Made by a program: the position numbers and the translations under genes. From Oligoflexia bacterium (GTDB lineage: Bacteria > Bdellovibrionota > UBA1018): DNA of 64,000 nucleotides. The DNA lies in NCBI GenBank assembly GCA_903935335.1, contig CAIZRG010000049.1, positions 115,759 through 179,758 of the forward strand, written 5' to 3'. The notes beneath the pieces are model-generated. The model saw only the letters and a list, made by a program, of their open reading frames with translations. It searched no databases and was not told the origin of the DNA. This document shows positions 27,263 through 36,197 of the stretch, piece after piece (position 1 is the first letter of the stretch; each line of letters opens with the position of its first letter).

Positions 27263-28435
27263 CTATCCAATCTTGGTAAGAGTATCTCTGGTGAGAATCT
27301 CCATATATGCAGGGTAGATGAAGCGACGGTTTCTCTGGTTCGTTCCTATCTGTTTCAGGATGCCTTGGCTGATTAAGGTCTTCACGGATCTATTTAAGGT
27401 CATCGCATTCGAATCTGGAATCGCTTTGAGCAAATCTTGGATCGTTGCTACTGGAAAACGACAGAATGCATGAAATACTTGTGTAACGCTCGCATTGGCA
27501 CGATGTGACCTGATGCGTTCGCTGTCGCGTTGGTGAAGTGCGTAAATATCAAGAGCTGCTTGGTTAGCCATCTGGGCAGTTTCATGAACGCCGCGCAAGA
27601 AGAACTTTACCCAGTTTTCCCAGTCCCCTTTGGTTCTGATTGCCATGAGGCGTGCGTAATATTCAGTTCGGTTTGCTTTGAAAAAATAGCTTAGATAGAG
27701 AAGTGGTTTCTCCATGACTCGCCAGCTGCAGAGAACGAATGTTATCAGTAATCGTCCAAGACGCCCATTTCCGTCAAGGAAGGGGTGAATTGTTTCGAAT
27801 TGGGCATGAACTAGAGCCGCCTTAATGAGGGGAGGAAGAGAGTCATCTTGGTGGATATACTTTTCCAGATCAGACATTGCTTGTTTAGCATCGTCTGGTG
27901 GAGGTGGAAGAAACTGAGCTGTAGACAATGTCGCATGAGGTGAACCAATCCAATTTTGAGTGACCCTGAATTCTCCGGGTGTTTTACTGTGTCCCCGTAC
28001 TCCACGCATCAAGACTGCATGCATTTCACGAATGAGCCGGGTAGAAATTGGAATTTCTTGGAGACGGGAAAGTCCCTCGTTCATTGCTGCAACATAGTTT
28101 GAGACCTCTTCAATGTCATTGTTGGTTTCGGTAGTTTCTTGGTCAGACTCTAAAAGGACGTCTTCGAGTGAGCATTGAGTTCCTTCTATTTGCGAACTCA
28201 AAAGAGCTTCTTTTCTGACATATAAATAAACAAATAAGTCTGGATCAGAGATGATTGAAGCTAATCCGTTCAAGCGACCCAAACTTCTGTCTGCCTGAGA
28301 TAGCAGAGACAAACATTCTGCATCTATGAGTAAGACTGGGGAAGGAGGTAAGGAGGCTGGAATAAAAGCGTTATAGCCTGTGAGCTGCTTCTGAATGCAA
28401 CCGGCGCGCTTAGATGTATATTGGGATGCGTCCAT
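27263..28435 (-). CDS. Fic family protein with N-terminal inhibitory motif
   Basis: 390 residues. An N-terminal Fic_N-like segment carries the inhibitory-helix motif SSQIEGT (S80...E84-G85), and the Fic core has HPFLDGNGRLGR with catalytic His H217. A C-terminal winged-helix-like region (~310-385, ATIQDLLKAI...LNRSVKTLISQGIL) follows. Fic enzymes transfer AMP (or other nucleotide parts) to protein hydroxyls, and the SxxxEG motif in cis marks a self-inhibited class II form. The DNA-binding-like tail suggests autoregulation. It is the first gene after tRNA-Asn on the opposite strand. Target unknown. Confidence 0.9.
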   Translation of the reverse strand: MDASQYTSKRAGCIQKQLTGYNAFIPASLPPSPVLLIDAECLSLLSQADRSLGRLNGLASIISDPDLFVYLYVRKEALLSSQIEGTQCSLEDVLLESDQETTETNNDIEEVSNYVAAMNEGLSRLQEIPISTRLIREMHAVLMRGVRGHSKTPGEFRVTQNWIGSPHATLSTAQFLPPPPDDAKQAMSDLEKYIHQDDSLPPLIKAALVHAQFETIHPFLDGNGRLGRLLITFVLCSWRVMEKPLLYLSYFFKANRTEYYARLMAIRTKGDWENWVKFFLRGVHETAQMANQAALDIYALHQRDSERIRSHRANASVTQVFHAFCRFPVATIQDLLKAIPDSNAMTLNRSVKTLISQGILKQIGTNQRNRRFIYPAYMEILTRDTLTKIG

Positions 28436-28877
28436 ATGTTATTAGTTTAGCATTTAATAACAAAAAATACAAATTCTGTTATTAATGTTCATTATTAATC
28501 ACACAATCAAATGATTTTGATACTAAAGGCATCCATTAATCACATCTGATGTCGCGTATCTCTTAAGTAAGCTGGTTGAATTGAGCGAATATTGCGAATA
28601 CCCCAGTGTCAAAACGGAGCATTCAGTAACTTTCAGTTTCGGGCGTGAATCGCTGAGAGCGACGAAAGTCGCTTAAGGGAATCCCCGCCTGCGTAAGCAG
28701 GTGGACGAAAAGCCAGCCTTCAGGCCGGGGAGGACGTTAAAGTTACCCTCACTCCGATCGTTTTGGGTGAAGGCAAGCCCTTGTTCGAATCCATTGGAAA
28801 AGATATTGTTCTCACACCCTGAAGTACCCGGTCTTTTTTTGGCTTTGTCCAGCTGAAGTATGCGGTAAAAGGTTGAA
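28436..28877. other. 442-base gene-free region with a hairpin-rich element
   Basis: The stretch lies between the divergent Fic and pentapeptide genes. Its left ~200 bases are AT-rich and probably hold the Fic promoter. From ~28640 the base composition becomes GC-richer and palindromic, unlike its surroundings (described separately). The remaining bases up to the pentapeptide gene show only an AAAGG-type ribosome-binding site just before 28878. Confidence 0.5.
28644..28731. repeat. GC-rich element with two GNRA-loop hairpins
   Basis: Two hairpins with perfect inner stems: AGCGAC-GAAA-GTCGCT (28658-28673) and CCTGC-GTAA-GCAGG (28688-28701, extendable to eight pairs with one G-U). They are followed by GCC-TTCA-GGC. 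Both main loops are GNRA tetraloops. The compact stem-loop arrangement suggests a structured RNA or a REP-like mobile repeat. The first hairpin and the bases after it resemble the kinase-operon leader at 12460-12485. I do not recognise the family. Confidence 0.45.
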
Positions 28878-29465
28878 ATGAGTTTGTCAGAGATTTTCAA
28901 GAAGTCTGAACATGAAGAAGAAGAAAATTCTGATCTTAATTTATCACAAAAGAGTCTTGTCGAACATGTTTTTGAAAGTTGTATATTCACCAGATGTAAT
29001 CTCAGAGATGCTGATCTCAGCAAAACGCGGTTTATTTCGTGCAAATTCATAGAATGCGACCTCAGTAATGTAATCCTTAGGAATAGTCGGATACGAGATA
29101 CGGATTTTTCGAGTTGCAAGTTAATTGGCATTCAATGGGTTCATTTGGATGATTTTGTGAACCCTTCATTTGACCAGTGCATTCTCCAATACTGCAATTT
29201 TGTTGGCCTCAAATTAAAGAAAACAAAGTTCTTCAAAAGCAATTTGAGAGAAGCCGATTTTTCACAGGCGGATTTGGCAGCATCTGATTTTAGAGAATCT
29301 GATTTCTCCAAGGCCCGCTTTAGCGAAACGAATCTCAGCAAATCAGATTTTCGGGGAGCTTTGAATTACATCATAGACCCAGTGGGAAACAAAGTACGAG
29401 GAGCTCGGTTTTCATTACCACAAGCAGAAGGCCTTTTGGCAGGACTAGGAGTCATCATTGATTGA
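28878..29465 (+). CDS. Pentapeptide-repeat protein, Qnr/McbG-like
   Basis: 195 residues. From ~30 to ~165 the sequence follows the A(D/N)LxX five-residue repeat (CNLRDADLSKTRF, ADFSQADLAASDF) that builds a right-handed quadrilateral beta-helix. A break near 80-95 (IGIQWVHLDD) and the C-terminal FSLPQAEGLLAGLG segment are features I associate with Qnr/McbG-type DNA-mimic proteins that protect gyrase. A gyrase role is therefore possible but not shown; generic pentapeptide proteins of this length have other or unknown roles. A decayed acetyltransferase overlaps its end. Confidence 0.85.
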   Translation: MSLSEIFKKSEHEEEENSDLNLSQKSLVEHVFESCIFTRCNLRDADLSKTRFISCKFIECDLSNVILRNSRIRDTDFSSCKLIGIQWVHLDDFVNPSFDQCILQYCNFVGLKLKKTKFFKSNLREADFSQADLAASDFRESDFSKARFSETNLSKSDFRGALNYIIDPVGNKVRGARFSLPQAEGLLAGLGVIID

Positions 29466-29913
29466 TACCCCCCCGGATAGTCCCGGCAACTTCAGATGAT
29501 CTTGAAACAATTCAGAATATAACTCGATTTTATGTGTACGACATGTCACGACACTGTGGTGACGTTAAGGATTGGGAAATTCCGGAAAACGGCCTATAAG
29601 AATGTCGTGATCTGACACCCTATTTCAATGATAGTACCCGATTTCCATGCCTGATTCGGGTAGGTTCTGAACTTGCTGGATTTGTTCTCATTAATAAGAT
29701 CGGAACATCGCCAGAAATAGAGTGGAACACTGGGGAATTTTTTGTAATAGCCAAGTTTCAAGGAACAGGCTAGCCAGGCAGATTGCCTTTGATCTCTTTG
29801 ATCAATTCCAGAGAGTTATTCCTGTAGCTTCTAAAACCTGCTCAGTAGTAAATAATCCGGCTGCTTTGTCCATTTGGGCTAAAATGATCATTGAGATAGC
29901 ACTTACATCCTAA
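29458..29913 (+). pseudogene. GNAT acetyltransferase pseudogene
   Basis: Translating from TTG 29458 gives IDTPRIVPATSDDLETIQ, then TRFYVYDMSRHCG, a typical small GNAT N-terminus. The frame meets a TAA just after PENGL near 29598 (one base from the tyrosine codon expected there), resumes with ECRDLTPYF...LAGFVLINKIGTSPEIEWN, meets another stop at FQGTG near 29770, then shifts frame into ARQIAFDLFDQF. The order of GNAT motifs is intact but at least two inactivating lesions exist, so it is a dead gene. Confidence 0.8.
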
Positions 29914-29967
29914 AAAAAGTCAATAAGTTGTTTTTATTTTCTTGAGCAAAACTCAGCGTAGGTATCC

Positions 29968-30597
29968 CTAATCGAAGTCTGTAGGAAGTAGCTGAGAAGT
30001 GAGGTGATCAAACATTCTGAGGACATGAGTTTTTGTGATTCTCCCTTGATCTAGAACTACACTTTCAAGTTCAGACTTTGAGAACCATGCTATGTCTGTC
30101 GTTTCAATGTTGGTCTTTTCAAATCCACCATTTAATGTACAAATAATATAGATTTTATAAAAGTGATAGAGATGTGGTTTATAGCCATGCTGCCTATGAT
30201 CGAAGATAGCAGCAATCTTTTGAGCTTTGACCAACAAACCAGATTCTTCATTGACTTCTCGTTCTATGGCTTGGCTCAAGGATTCATTTACATCAACATA
30301 TCCGCCAGGTAGTGTCCACCCTCCTGATTTTTCCTTAACCATCAATACTCGACCATCTCTGAATACAGCTCCACGCACATCAAGTTTAGGAGTGGAATAA
30401 CCCTTTTCAGCAGAAAAGATACTTCCAAGATGCACTTTTGAATGATCTGAATGTCTTGAAATCAACTCTGCTGCGACAGTTTCTAACTGGTGGAATCTTT
30501 CCAAATCAAAAGGATCTTTAGAAAAGGCAATTCCGTTCTTTGCTATTGCTTCAATCTCCCTGCCAAAATCCAAGACCGTTTTTTCCATTTTATGCAT
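29968..30597 (-). CDS. NUDIX hydrolase with N-terminal helical domain
   Basis: 209 residues. An N-terminal helical domain (~1-65) of the 'NUDIX hydrolase N-terminal' kind is followed by the NUDIX fold, with the box starting at GGYVDVNESLSQ and closing REVNEESGL, containing all metal-binding glutamates. The family hydrolyses nucleoside-diphosphate-linked compounds; this sub-type often acts on nucleotide sugars or ADP-ribose, but the substrate here cannot be read. Met4 is an alternative start. Confidence 0.9.
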   Translation of the reverse strand: MHKMEKTVLDFGREIEAIAKNGIAFSKDPFDLERFHQLETVAAELISRHSDHSKVHLGSIFSAEKGYSTPKLDVRGAVFRDGRVLMVKEKSGGWTLPGGYVDVNESLSQAIEREVNEESGLLVKAQKIAAIFDHRQHGYKPHLYHFYKIYIICTLNGGFEKTNIETTDIAWFSKSELESVVLDQGRITKTHVLRMFDHLTSQLLPTDFD

Positions 30598-30703
30598 ATT
30601 TGAATGTCTATTTCTGTTTTTTTCTCCTTCATTTTTAGCCGCTCTTGGAAAGCAGTTCTGAAGGATGATCCTGTTTTATACTATTTTGTTTTCATTTAAA
30701 GAA

Positions 30704-31056
30704 CTTCTTTTAAAAGTGAATCTTTAAATCCGCCTCGCTCCCCATAAATAATAGGTGATTGCAACCATTCCCAAGGAACAACATTCGACTTTGCCATAAG
30801 GCGAAGTGTTTTTCGGAGATCCCAACCTACAATATCTAAGCCCCCTCTAGCTGCTGCTCAATGACGTCACGGTCCTCAGTCAAAGACAGGTACCAATCTC
30901 TATCATGGACATAAATAAATCGAACATCAAAGTCGCTGTCTGGGAAGGAAACCCCCATGCCCTACTGCCGGATTCGCTGGCATAGAGAATACGCACTTCT
31001 GACTCTTTCTCAATTCTTTGAAGCTGATCTCGATTGTATTGCAAGTCCGAACCCAT
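30704..31056 (-). pseudogene. Nucleotidyltransferase-domain protein, decayed and truncated (YcgL-like)
   Basis: From ~31056 the minus strand reads RILYASESGSRAWGFPS, the signature of a family of predicted nucleotidyltransferases, then loses frame near 30940. In the next frame it continues DSDFDVRFIYVHDRDWYLSL to VIEQQLEG near 30850, loses frame again in a G run, and ends with VPWEWLQ-like and GGFKDSLLKEVL near 30704. Two frameshifts and a missing C-terminal half make it a pseudogene. It overlaps the end of the RES toxin gene. Confidence 0.75.
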
Positions 31057-31057
31057 A

Positions 31058-31810
31058 CTAGAGATCAATAGGTTGCGCAGCACCCTTCAGAAACTTATGA
31101 GATTTCCAAGAATCTGGAATTTTAAAGATTTGGTCTTCATCTGTGGTGATTTGAACTTCTCCTTCATTATGAAATGAAAAGTGAATGTAATAAATTGTTT
31201 TGTCGCTTTTGATTGCAGAAGGAGAGAAAATGGGTACACACGTCCCACCTAAATTTCTAGCTGAAGGAGTCAAAAATAAATCGATCCCATCTTCAACCGC
31301 ATAAGCTCCAAGTTCTTGGCAAAAAGTATAATTGTTATTTATCAGTTGTGCATAATGTTCAGAACAAAGCCTGAGATCAATTGCACGATTGGCAGTAATT
31401 TGAGCTTTCAACATCCGTCTATCAATGACAACAGGCCTTGAGCTATTTGCAATGTCTTCTTTGACGTTTTTATAAACCGAATAGAGCCCTTCGAGGATTG
31501 AAGTCTCCTTTTCAATGGCCCCGTACCATACCCCGTATTTTTTCCCATCTCCAAATCGACCCTGTCGCCAGTTCGTCTTCTCAAAGACGCACACGGTTTC
31601 GATAATGTTTCCATATTGGAATACTCGATTCTTCGGAGCTGCTGTATGCTGAATTTGGCTTGTCTCATTATCCCAGGCCTGAAGCACAGGGAAATCATCT
31701 GGATCAGCGATATCCTCAAACAAATCTTGAGTGCTTTTAATTGTATAGATATTCCGAAACGCCTCCAACGATTGAGGAGCGATAATGGGTAACTCAATTG
31801 TAATCGTCAT
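31058..31810 (-). CDS. RES-domain toxin
   Basis: 250 residues with a RES-like core: RFGDGKKYGVWYGA supplies the arginine/tyrosine pocket, followed by ETSILEGLYSVYKNV (conserved Glu) and later the PSARNLGGTCVPIFSPSAI block (Ser/Asn). RES toxins of the Xre-RES systems degrade NAD+. The 5' end overlaps the stop of the upstream antitoxin gene by one base (TAATG-type coupling), the usual order for these modules. It is longer than minimal RES toxins (~150-180) because of an N-terminal extension of ~60 residues. Confidence 0.85.
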   Translation of the reverse strand: MTITIELPIIAPQSLEAFRNIYTIKSTQDLFEDIADPDDFPVLQAWDNETSQIQHTAAPKNRVFQYGNIIETVCVFEKTNWRQGRFGDGKKYGVWYGAIEKETSILEGLYSVYKNVKEDIANSSRPVVIDRRMLKAQITANRAIDLRLCSEHYAQLINNNYTFCQELGAYAVEDGIDLFLTPSARNLGGTCVPIFSPSAIKSDKTIYYIHFSFHNEGEVQITTDEDQIFKIPDSWKSHKFLKGAAQPIDL

Positions 31811-32235
31811 TAATCATTTACTCTCATTTGATCTAAGATTCTTCGAACTGTGAACAGTCGAGCAAAAGAATTGACAGGATCATTTGCAATGAACTGCATG
31901 GCTGATTGGTTATGAAAAATATCTCGCGGTGTTTTCATCCAAGCATAAGCAAGTTCTCTATTGTGGGGGAACATAATTCTCAGAGACTTATGAATGCCTA
32001 AAAGATTGCCCACTCTTTGAAATTTATCTGGATCAACAGGAATTTCCTGTTTGCTTTGGAGAGAGTTTAAGCGTTGCCTATTCTCAGGTTTAACGCCAAG
32101 AAGCAAGGCCTGCTCTTCTCGTGTCAAGTTGTAGAGATTTACAAGATTCCAAAATGCCTTTCCAAGAACCTTTGCGCTTTCTTTATTGACTTCAGCAGGC
32201 GGTAGACTTGGATCTAAGCAATAAGATTGCTTCAT
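31810..32235 (-). CDS. Xre/ParS-type antitoxin (DUF2384-like)
   Basis: 141 residues: an N-terminal helix-turn-helix (~25-75, LTREEQALLLGV...RLNSLQ) and a C-terminal toxin-binding region ending in ARLFTVRRILDQMR. The block NRELAYAWMKTPRDIF is the DUF2384 signature of antitoxins paired with RES toxins. It should neutralise the RES protein and repress the operon. The AT-rich 90 bases upstream are the likely operator/promoter. Confidence 0.85.
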   Translation of the reverse strand: MKQSYCLDPSLPPAEVNKESAKVLGKAFWNLVNLYNLTREEQALLLGVKPENRQRLNSLQSKQEIPVDPDKFQRVGNLLGIHKSLRIMFPHNRELAYAWMKTPRDIFHNQSAMQFIANDPVNSFARLFTVRRILDQMRVND

Positions 32236-32323
32236 GTTTATAAATATACTTTATTTTTGAATGAAATCAAACATAATATTATATAAAAATTTAACTATTT
32301 GATATTATTGATATATATATTGT

Positions 32324-33955
32324 ATGTTTTCATACATTTATAATTTTTTTGACCCAGTCGTGAACTCATGTTTTTATAGCACAATGAAAAAAATTAAAAA
32401 TGAGGCTATTGGGTCCACGTTTACGCTGCTCATACTAAGCCTTGCAGTTCAACCTTGGAGAAACACGGTTTCACAGGATGATGCTGCCTACGCTGCCCAA
32501 GCGATTCATTTTTCCATGGGACATTTTCAATTTCATCCTGATTCGATCGCGTTTCTTCTCCCTCAGACGCTTGTAGGTGCGACGGCACTAAGAGCTCTAT
32601 CATTCATGAGCCACCCACTCATGGTCCTGAATTGTTTAACCTGGTTATTGTTCTGCGGTCTTGCCTGGGGTCTACGGAAAAAATTCAAACTTGGATTGAG
32701 TCTCTGGTTAAGCTTTCTGGCTGTACCTTTCTGGATTCAATATGGCGCAAGTTTTCTATATGACCTTTGGGCTGTCGGTTTACTTGCAATCTTGTTGGTT
32801 TTTGAGAATGAAGACCCTGCGTTAGACAAACCCGCCCACTATGCTGCTCTGGGTGGAATTAGCCTGCTCTTACCACTGCAACTTCAGGTCTTGAGCATAT
32901 TTCCTGTTTTATTTGGCCTTCGAAATTGGCTTCAAAAAAGTCGAAAGCGAGCTTGGTCGTTATGGCTTGGAGTGGCTTTAGGATTATTGGTCTACTTGAA
33001 CTTGAAAAAGAGTGTCTCTCAGCAGGCGCTTCCCAGTTTTTTATTGATACACCATCAAAACATTCAAGACGTGTTCGCCACTTTTTTTCAACTTCTGTTG
33101 AGTCTTGGATTCTTTTTTCTTCCCTGGATTCGCCCTTTTAGAAACCTCAGTTCAAAACTTCTTTTGGGCACAGCCTCTATTCAGTTACTTTGTCTCATCG
33201 TATTTGTATTTTCCTCAGTCCATATTCTTGCAGCTGGGGTTTTCTTTTCAGACTATTTACCACGAATCTGTGCAGCTTTTCTTGCAACAATGGGTATTTG
33301 GGGATGGGCAGGGACCTTCGATCTCTTCAAAGATCTGCGACTTTCTCGAATTTGGCCGAGCTTGACCGGTATAGGTATAATTTTTTCAGCCTACTCTTTT
33401 CGAGGGATAACGGATTTGCGTTGTGCCATGATTGCACTTCCTCTTGTTCTTTTCTTGATCAATTCAAAAAAACTGGAAGCTCCTCGATTGGGGTCATATC
33501 CTATTGTAGCTCTATTGGGCTTGTGTCTGAGCCTGATTCTCAATCTTTATCAACTGGACACCACTGAAGCCCGTTGGCAAGTTGCCAGTAAGCTAGAGGC
33601 TCGTGGAGTTGACACAAGAGATATTTCAGCAGGCTATGGGAGAAATCACTTCAAACTTGAGTGGGATTGTGTCGAAGAAAAAATTCGAAAAATGGGAAAT
33701 CCTCAGCCGACAGACCCCAGTTTTCTCAATGAGGTTTATGCGTATATTCCTCGATACTACGAAAAAGGGTGGAGCCCTCAATATTTGATTAAACCCAGTC
33801 GATTTTTTAACAAAAAACTCGACTTAAAATCAAATCGAATGAAGGGACAGGATACCGCCCCAATCCAAACAGTTCAATATCGTTCCGCTGGGATCACTCA
33901 TGAATTAGGTGTGTACCGAAACGATGATTTCCAGCAATCAGAATGCTTTAGATAA
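32324..33955 (+). CDS. Polytopic membrane protein, possible GT39-like glycosyltransferase
   Basis: 543 residues with about ten hydrophobic helices between ~28 and ~420 and a soluble C-terminal domain (~425-543). After the first helix comes SQDDAAYAAQAIHF, an acidic pair placed like the catalytic/metal Asp of PMT/ArnT-type lipid-linked glycosyltransferases. Beyond that I do not recognise a close family. Met21 (ATG 32384) is a plausible alternative start; neither start has a good ribosome-binding site. It stands alone between two strongly different modules. Confidence 0.65.
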   Translation: MFSYIYNFFDPVVNSCFYSTMKKIKNEAIGSTFTLLILSLAVQPWRNTVSQDDAAYAAQAIHFSMGHFQFHPDSIAFLLPQTLVGATALRALSFMSHPLMVLNCLTWLLFCGLAWGLRKKFKLGLSLWLSFLAVPFWIQYGASFLYDLWAVGLLAILLVFENEDPALDKPAHYAALGGISLLLPLQLQVLSIFPVLFGLRNWLQKSRKRAWSLWLGVALGLLVYLNLKKSVSQQALPSFLLIHHQNIQDVFATFFQLLLSLGFFFLPWIRPFRNLSSKLLLGTASIQLLCLIVFVFSSVHILAAGVFFSDYLPRICAAFLATMGIWGWAGTFDLFKDLRLSRIWPSLTGIGIIFSAYSFRGITDLRCAMIALPLVLFLINSKKLEAPRLGSYPIVALLGLCLSLILNLYQLDTTEARWQVASKLEARGVDTRDISAGYGRNHFKLEWDCVEEKIRKMGNPQPTDPSFLNEVYAYIPRYYEKGWSPQYLIKPSRFFNKKLDLKSNRMKGQDTAPIQTVQYRSAGITHELGVYRNDDFQQSECFR

Positions 33956-34022
33956 ACTGCTTTTTTCTTCTCCTGATCACGAGTCATCCCTTTCCGGAGA
34001 GTCTAATTAAAACGAGAACTCC

Positions 34023-34059
34023 AACTAAAGATTTAGTTGACAGCTACTAAAACTTTAGT
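34023..34059. promoter_or_regulatory. Two operator dyads overlapping a -35 box upstream of blaI-like gene
   Basis: AACTAAA-GA-TTTAGTT (34023-34038) is a perfect 7+7 palindrome, and ACTAAA-AC-TTTAGT (34046-34059) is a second with the same two-base spacer; their centres are 22 bases apart, about two helical turns. A TTGACA (34037-34042) lies between them. This fits dimer-binding sites of the BlaI-like repressor encoded 27 bases downstream, blocking its own promoter. Confidence 0.8.
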
Positions 34060-34085
34060 TAGTTGTCATAACACAAGAGGAAATA

Positions 34086-34478
34086 ATGACCGAAAAGAAG
34101 CAGCAAAGCCCATCTAAACTCCTGACAGAGACAGAGCTTGAACTCATGAGTATTCTATGGAGAATTTTCCAGGGATCTGTTCATGAAGTTATGGAATGTC
34201 TCCCTAATGACCGCAACCTCGCCTATACATCAGTATCTACTATCTTAAGAATTCTTGAACAAAAGAAATTTGTGCGCAGCCAGAAAGAAGGCCGTGGACA
34301 TATTTATATCCCCAGAGTGTCAAAACAAGAGTACGAGGGGACTTCACTTCAGCATTTAGTAGCCAGTGTATTTGATGGAACGCCTTCCACAATGGTACGA
34401 AGACTCCTAGAAACCTCAGATCTTTCTAACGAGGAGTTGAAATCCATTCGTTCACTTCTGAGGGAGAGGCTTCAATAA
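34086..34478 (+). CDS. BlaI/MecI/CopY-family transcriptional repressor
   Basis: 130 residues: a winged helix (~10-85) with LTETELELMSILWR and YTSVSTILRILEQKKFV, the BlaI recognition-helix block, then a C-terminal dimerisation helix region. In beta-lactam systems this repressor is cleaved after the M56 sensor is triggered. AAGAGG lies five bases before the ATG. The stop overlaps the ATG of the M56 gene (TAATG), so the pair is cotranscribed. Confidence 0.92.
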   Translation: MTEKKQQSPSKLLTETELELMSILWRIFQGSVHEVMECLPNDRNLAYTSVSTILRILEQKKFVRSQKEGRGHIYIPRVSKQEYEGTSLQHLVASVFDGTPSTMVRRLLETSDLSNEELKSIRSLLRERLQ

Positions 34479-36019
34479 TGGATTGTGCTCAAATATTCTA
34501 CTTCCTGCGAATCTATTGTGAAATGGGCTTGTTATTACTTTTAGGAACTCTATCATTTTCTACTATTGTGTGGATTTTATCCCAACTCCAAATTAAGCCA
34601 AATTATTCTCATTTTGTTCGAATTGGATATTTTCTACTGATTGCTTCTACTTTACTGCCCATAGCCTTAGCAGCGCTTCCTAGATCTACACTCCTAAGAC
34701 CCGGAGCTCAAATTTGGTCAGGCAGCCAAACTAACGCCTCTTCGTCTTCGTATCTCTCACTTCTGGCACTTCTAGCACTTTCCACTGCACCAGGTAGCTT
34801 AACTAGTTCTAATGGTCTGCCAGGAGTGATTATTTCTAAAGACATACTCCTTGAATTTTCTTGCACACTTGGTTTTATTGTTCTGTTATTGATATTCATC
34901 TTTACGAAAAGGCTCCTAGCTTTTCACTCCACTCTTAATATTTTATCTGTTATTAAAAAAATTGGTAGCGTTACTGTCCTTGCCTCAGAGAAGCATTCAG
35001 TGGCTTTCTCAGCATGGCTTCCGAAAAAAGCTATGATCGTAGTGCCATCCCATCTAATTGAAAATTATTCGGACTATAACCTTACAATCCAACATGAAAT
35101 ACAGCATCATCGTCATGGAGATACTCAATGGCTTTATTACGTTGAACTCATGAAAGCTGTCTTTTTCTGGAATCCTGGAATTTATAAAATATCAAAATTA
35201 CTTTCTCAATTTCAAGAATTTGCTTGTGATGAGATTCTAATCCATCATCGAAAACTCTCAACGCTCGCATACGATAGCTGTCTCATCCGAGCAGCAGAAT
35301 CTACAATCGCTTTACAGTCAGCGCTGGTAGGTGCCACTGGTATGGCTGCGAAAAACGATCCATCCTTTCTCAAAAGGAGAATTGAAATGATTCTAAATCA
35401 TGAATCAAAACAGACTACAAGGGTTGCATCTATTTTCATTGTGATTGGACTTACGATCCTCATGACGTCAATCACTTATGCATCAAAAAGCACTCTTCAG
35501 AACAAGCAATTGAGCCTTAATGAAGCAAAGAAATATGAAGTTACTTTAAATCAAACTTCTAAAATCCCAATCACAGTGAATGAACTTGTCTTGGAAAAGC
35601 TCAATCACTTTATCGGAAGCCCAGAAGGTCGCAAGTGGACCAAAGATGCAATGGATCGTATGCCTCAGTATCAGGAAATGATTATAAAGAAGATGAATGC
35701 TTATGATGTACCAGAAGAATTGATGGCTCTCCCTTTTTTTGAATCAGGCTTTAAGAATTTGCCACCTACTCCACCTCAAAAAGGGGCTGGCATTTGGGAG
35801 TTTATTGATGAAACTGCCAAACAGTATCAATTGAACGTAGCAGATCAGAATGATGAAAGATTGAATCCAGAAAAAGAAACCCAAGCAGCTATGGAATACT
35901 TAAAAGATCTCAATCAAAAATTCAAAGACTGGCGCCTTGTAATTAAAGCTTACAATGAAAGTCTGGAACCTTTACGGAAAAACAGGATCAGGGTCCCAAT
36001 TGAATTCAGACAGCTCTAA
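34478..36019 (+). CDS. M56 (BlaR1-type) membrane metallopeptidase fused to a lytic transglycosylase domain, 3' end altered by deletion
   Basis: 513 residues. There are hydrophobic helices at ~12-35, ~45-65, ~85-100, ~125-145 and ~310-330; the M56 zinc motif HEIQH is at 206-210, with a further Glu in FACDE near 250. After the last helix a periplasmic domain (~360-500) carries an SLT/MltD-like transglycosylase: catalytic Glu E422 in PFFESGF, then KGAGIWEFIDETA and IKAYNES. So a BlaR1-like protease has a peptidoglycan-binding or -cleaving domain in place of the penicillin-binding sensor. After AYNES the frame runs into beta-lactamase DNA in the wrong frame and stops, so the natural C-terminus is missing. 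Confidence 0.85.
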   Translation: MDCAQIFYFLRIYCEMGLLLLLGTLSFSTIVWILSQLQIKPNYSHFVRIGYFLLIASTLLPIALAALPRSTLLRPGAQIWSGSQTNASSSSYLSLLALLALSTAPGSLTSSNGLPGVIISKDILLEFSCTLGFIVLLLIFIFTKRLLAFHSTLNILSVIKKIGSVTVLASEKHSVAFSAWLPKKAMIVVPSHLIENYSDYNLTIQHEIQHHRHGDTQWLYYVELMKAVFFWNPGIYKISKLLSQFQEFACDEILIHHRKLSTLAYDSCLIRAAESTIALQSALVGATGMAAKNDPSFLKRRIEMILNHESKQTTRVASIFIVIGLTILMTSITYASKSTLQNKQLSLNEAKKYEVTLNQTSKIPITVNELVLEKLNHFIGSPEGRKWTKDAMDRMPQYQEMIIKKMNAYDVPEELMALPFFESGFKNLPPTPPQKGAGIWEFIDETAKQYQLNVADQNDERLNPEKETQAAMEYLKDLNQKFKDWRLVIKAYNESLEPLRKNRIRVPIEFRQL

Positions 36020-36197
36020 GAACGAGGATCGTCAATTGGGATGGTTTGTAGGCTGGATTTCTAAGGGCCCTCAGACTCGAGTTTTTACCTACCGAATTTT
36101 AGATGATAAAAAGGAGTCAAACTTCGCAGGAAGAAGAGCAAAAGAAAAAGTAAAAGAACTGCTCTTATTCCATAACTTCTTCGATGCCGTAAAGTGA
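35961..36197 (+). pseudogene. C-terminal remnant of a class D (OXA-type) beta-lactamase
   Basis: In a frame different from the M56 gene the sequence reads VWNLYGKTGSGSQL, then QLGWFVGWISKG, and later AGRRAKEKVKELL. KTG (codons at 35979-35987) followed ~25 residues later by GWFVGW is the hallmark C-terminus of class D beta-lactamases. The Ser-x-x-Lys and Ser-x-Val motifs are absent: the upstream part of the gene is gone, and the fragment abuts the M56-transglycosylase gene directly. It is a dead fragment left by a deletion. Confidence 0.82.

Noticed and set aside
28644..28680. Hammerhead ribozyme (CUGA...CGAAA...GUC)
   Set aside because: The CUGAUGA core is not intact and the three-stem arrangement cannot be drawn.
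28644..28731. c-di-GMP-I (GEMM) riboswitch
   Set aside because: The GGGAAUCC-hairpin-GGACGAAAAGCC order is reminiscent, but the core GGCAAACC and the second tetraloop-receptor half are not matched and no suitable gene follows closely.
28673..29131. 152-residue minus-strand frame
   Set aside because: It is antisense to the pentapeptide gene and the hairpin element; there is no family resemblance and the codon pattern follows the other strand.
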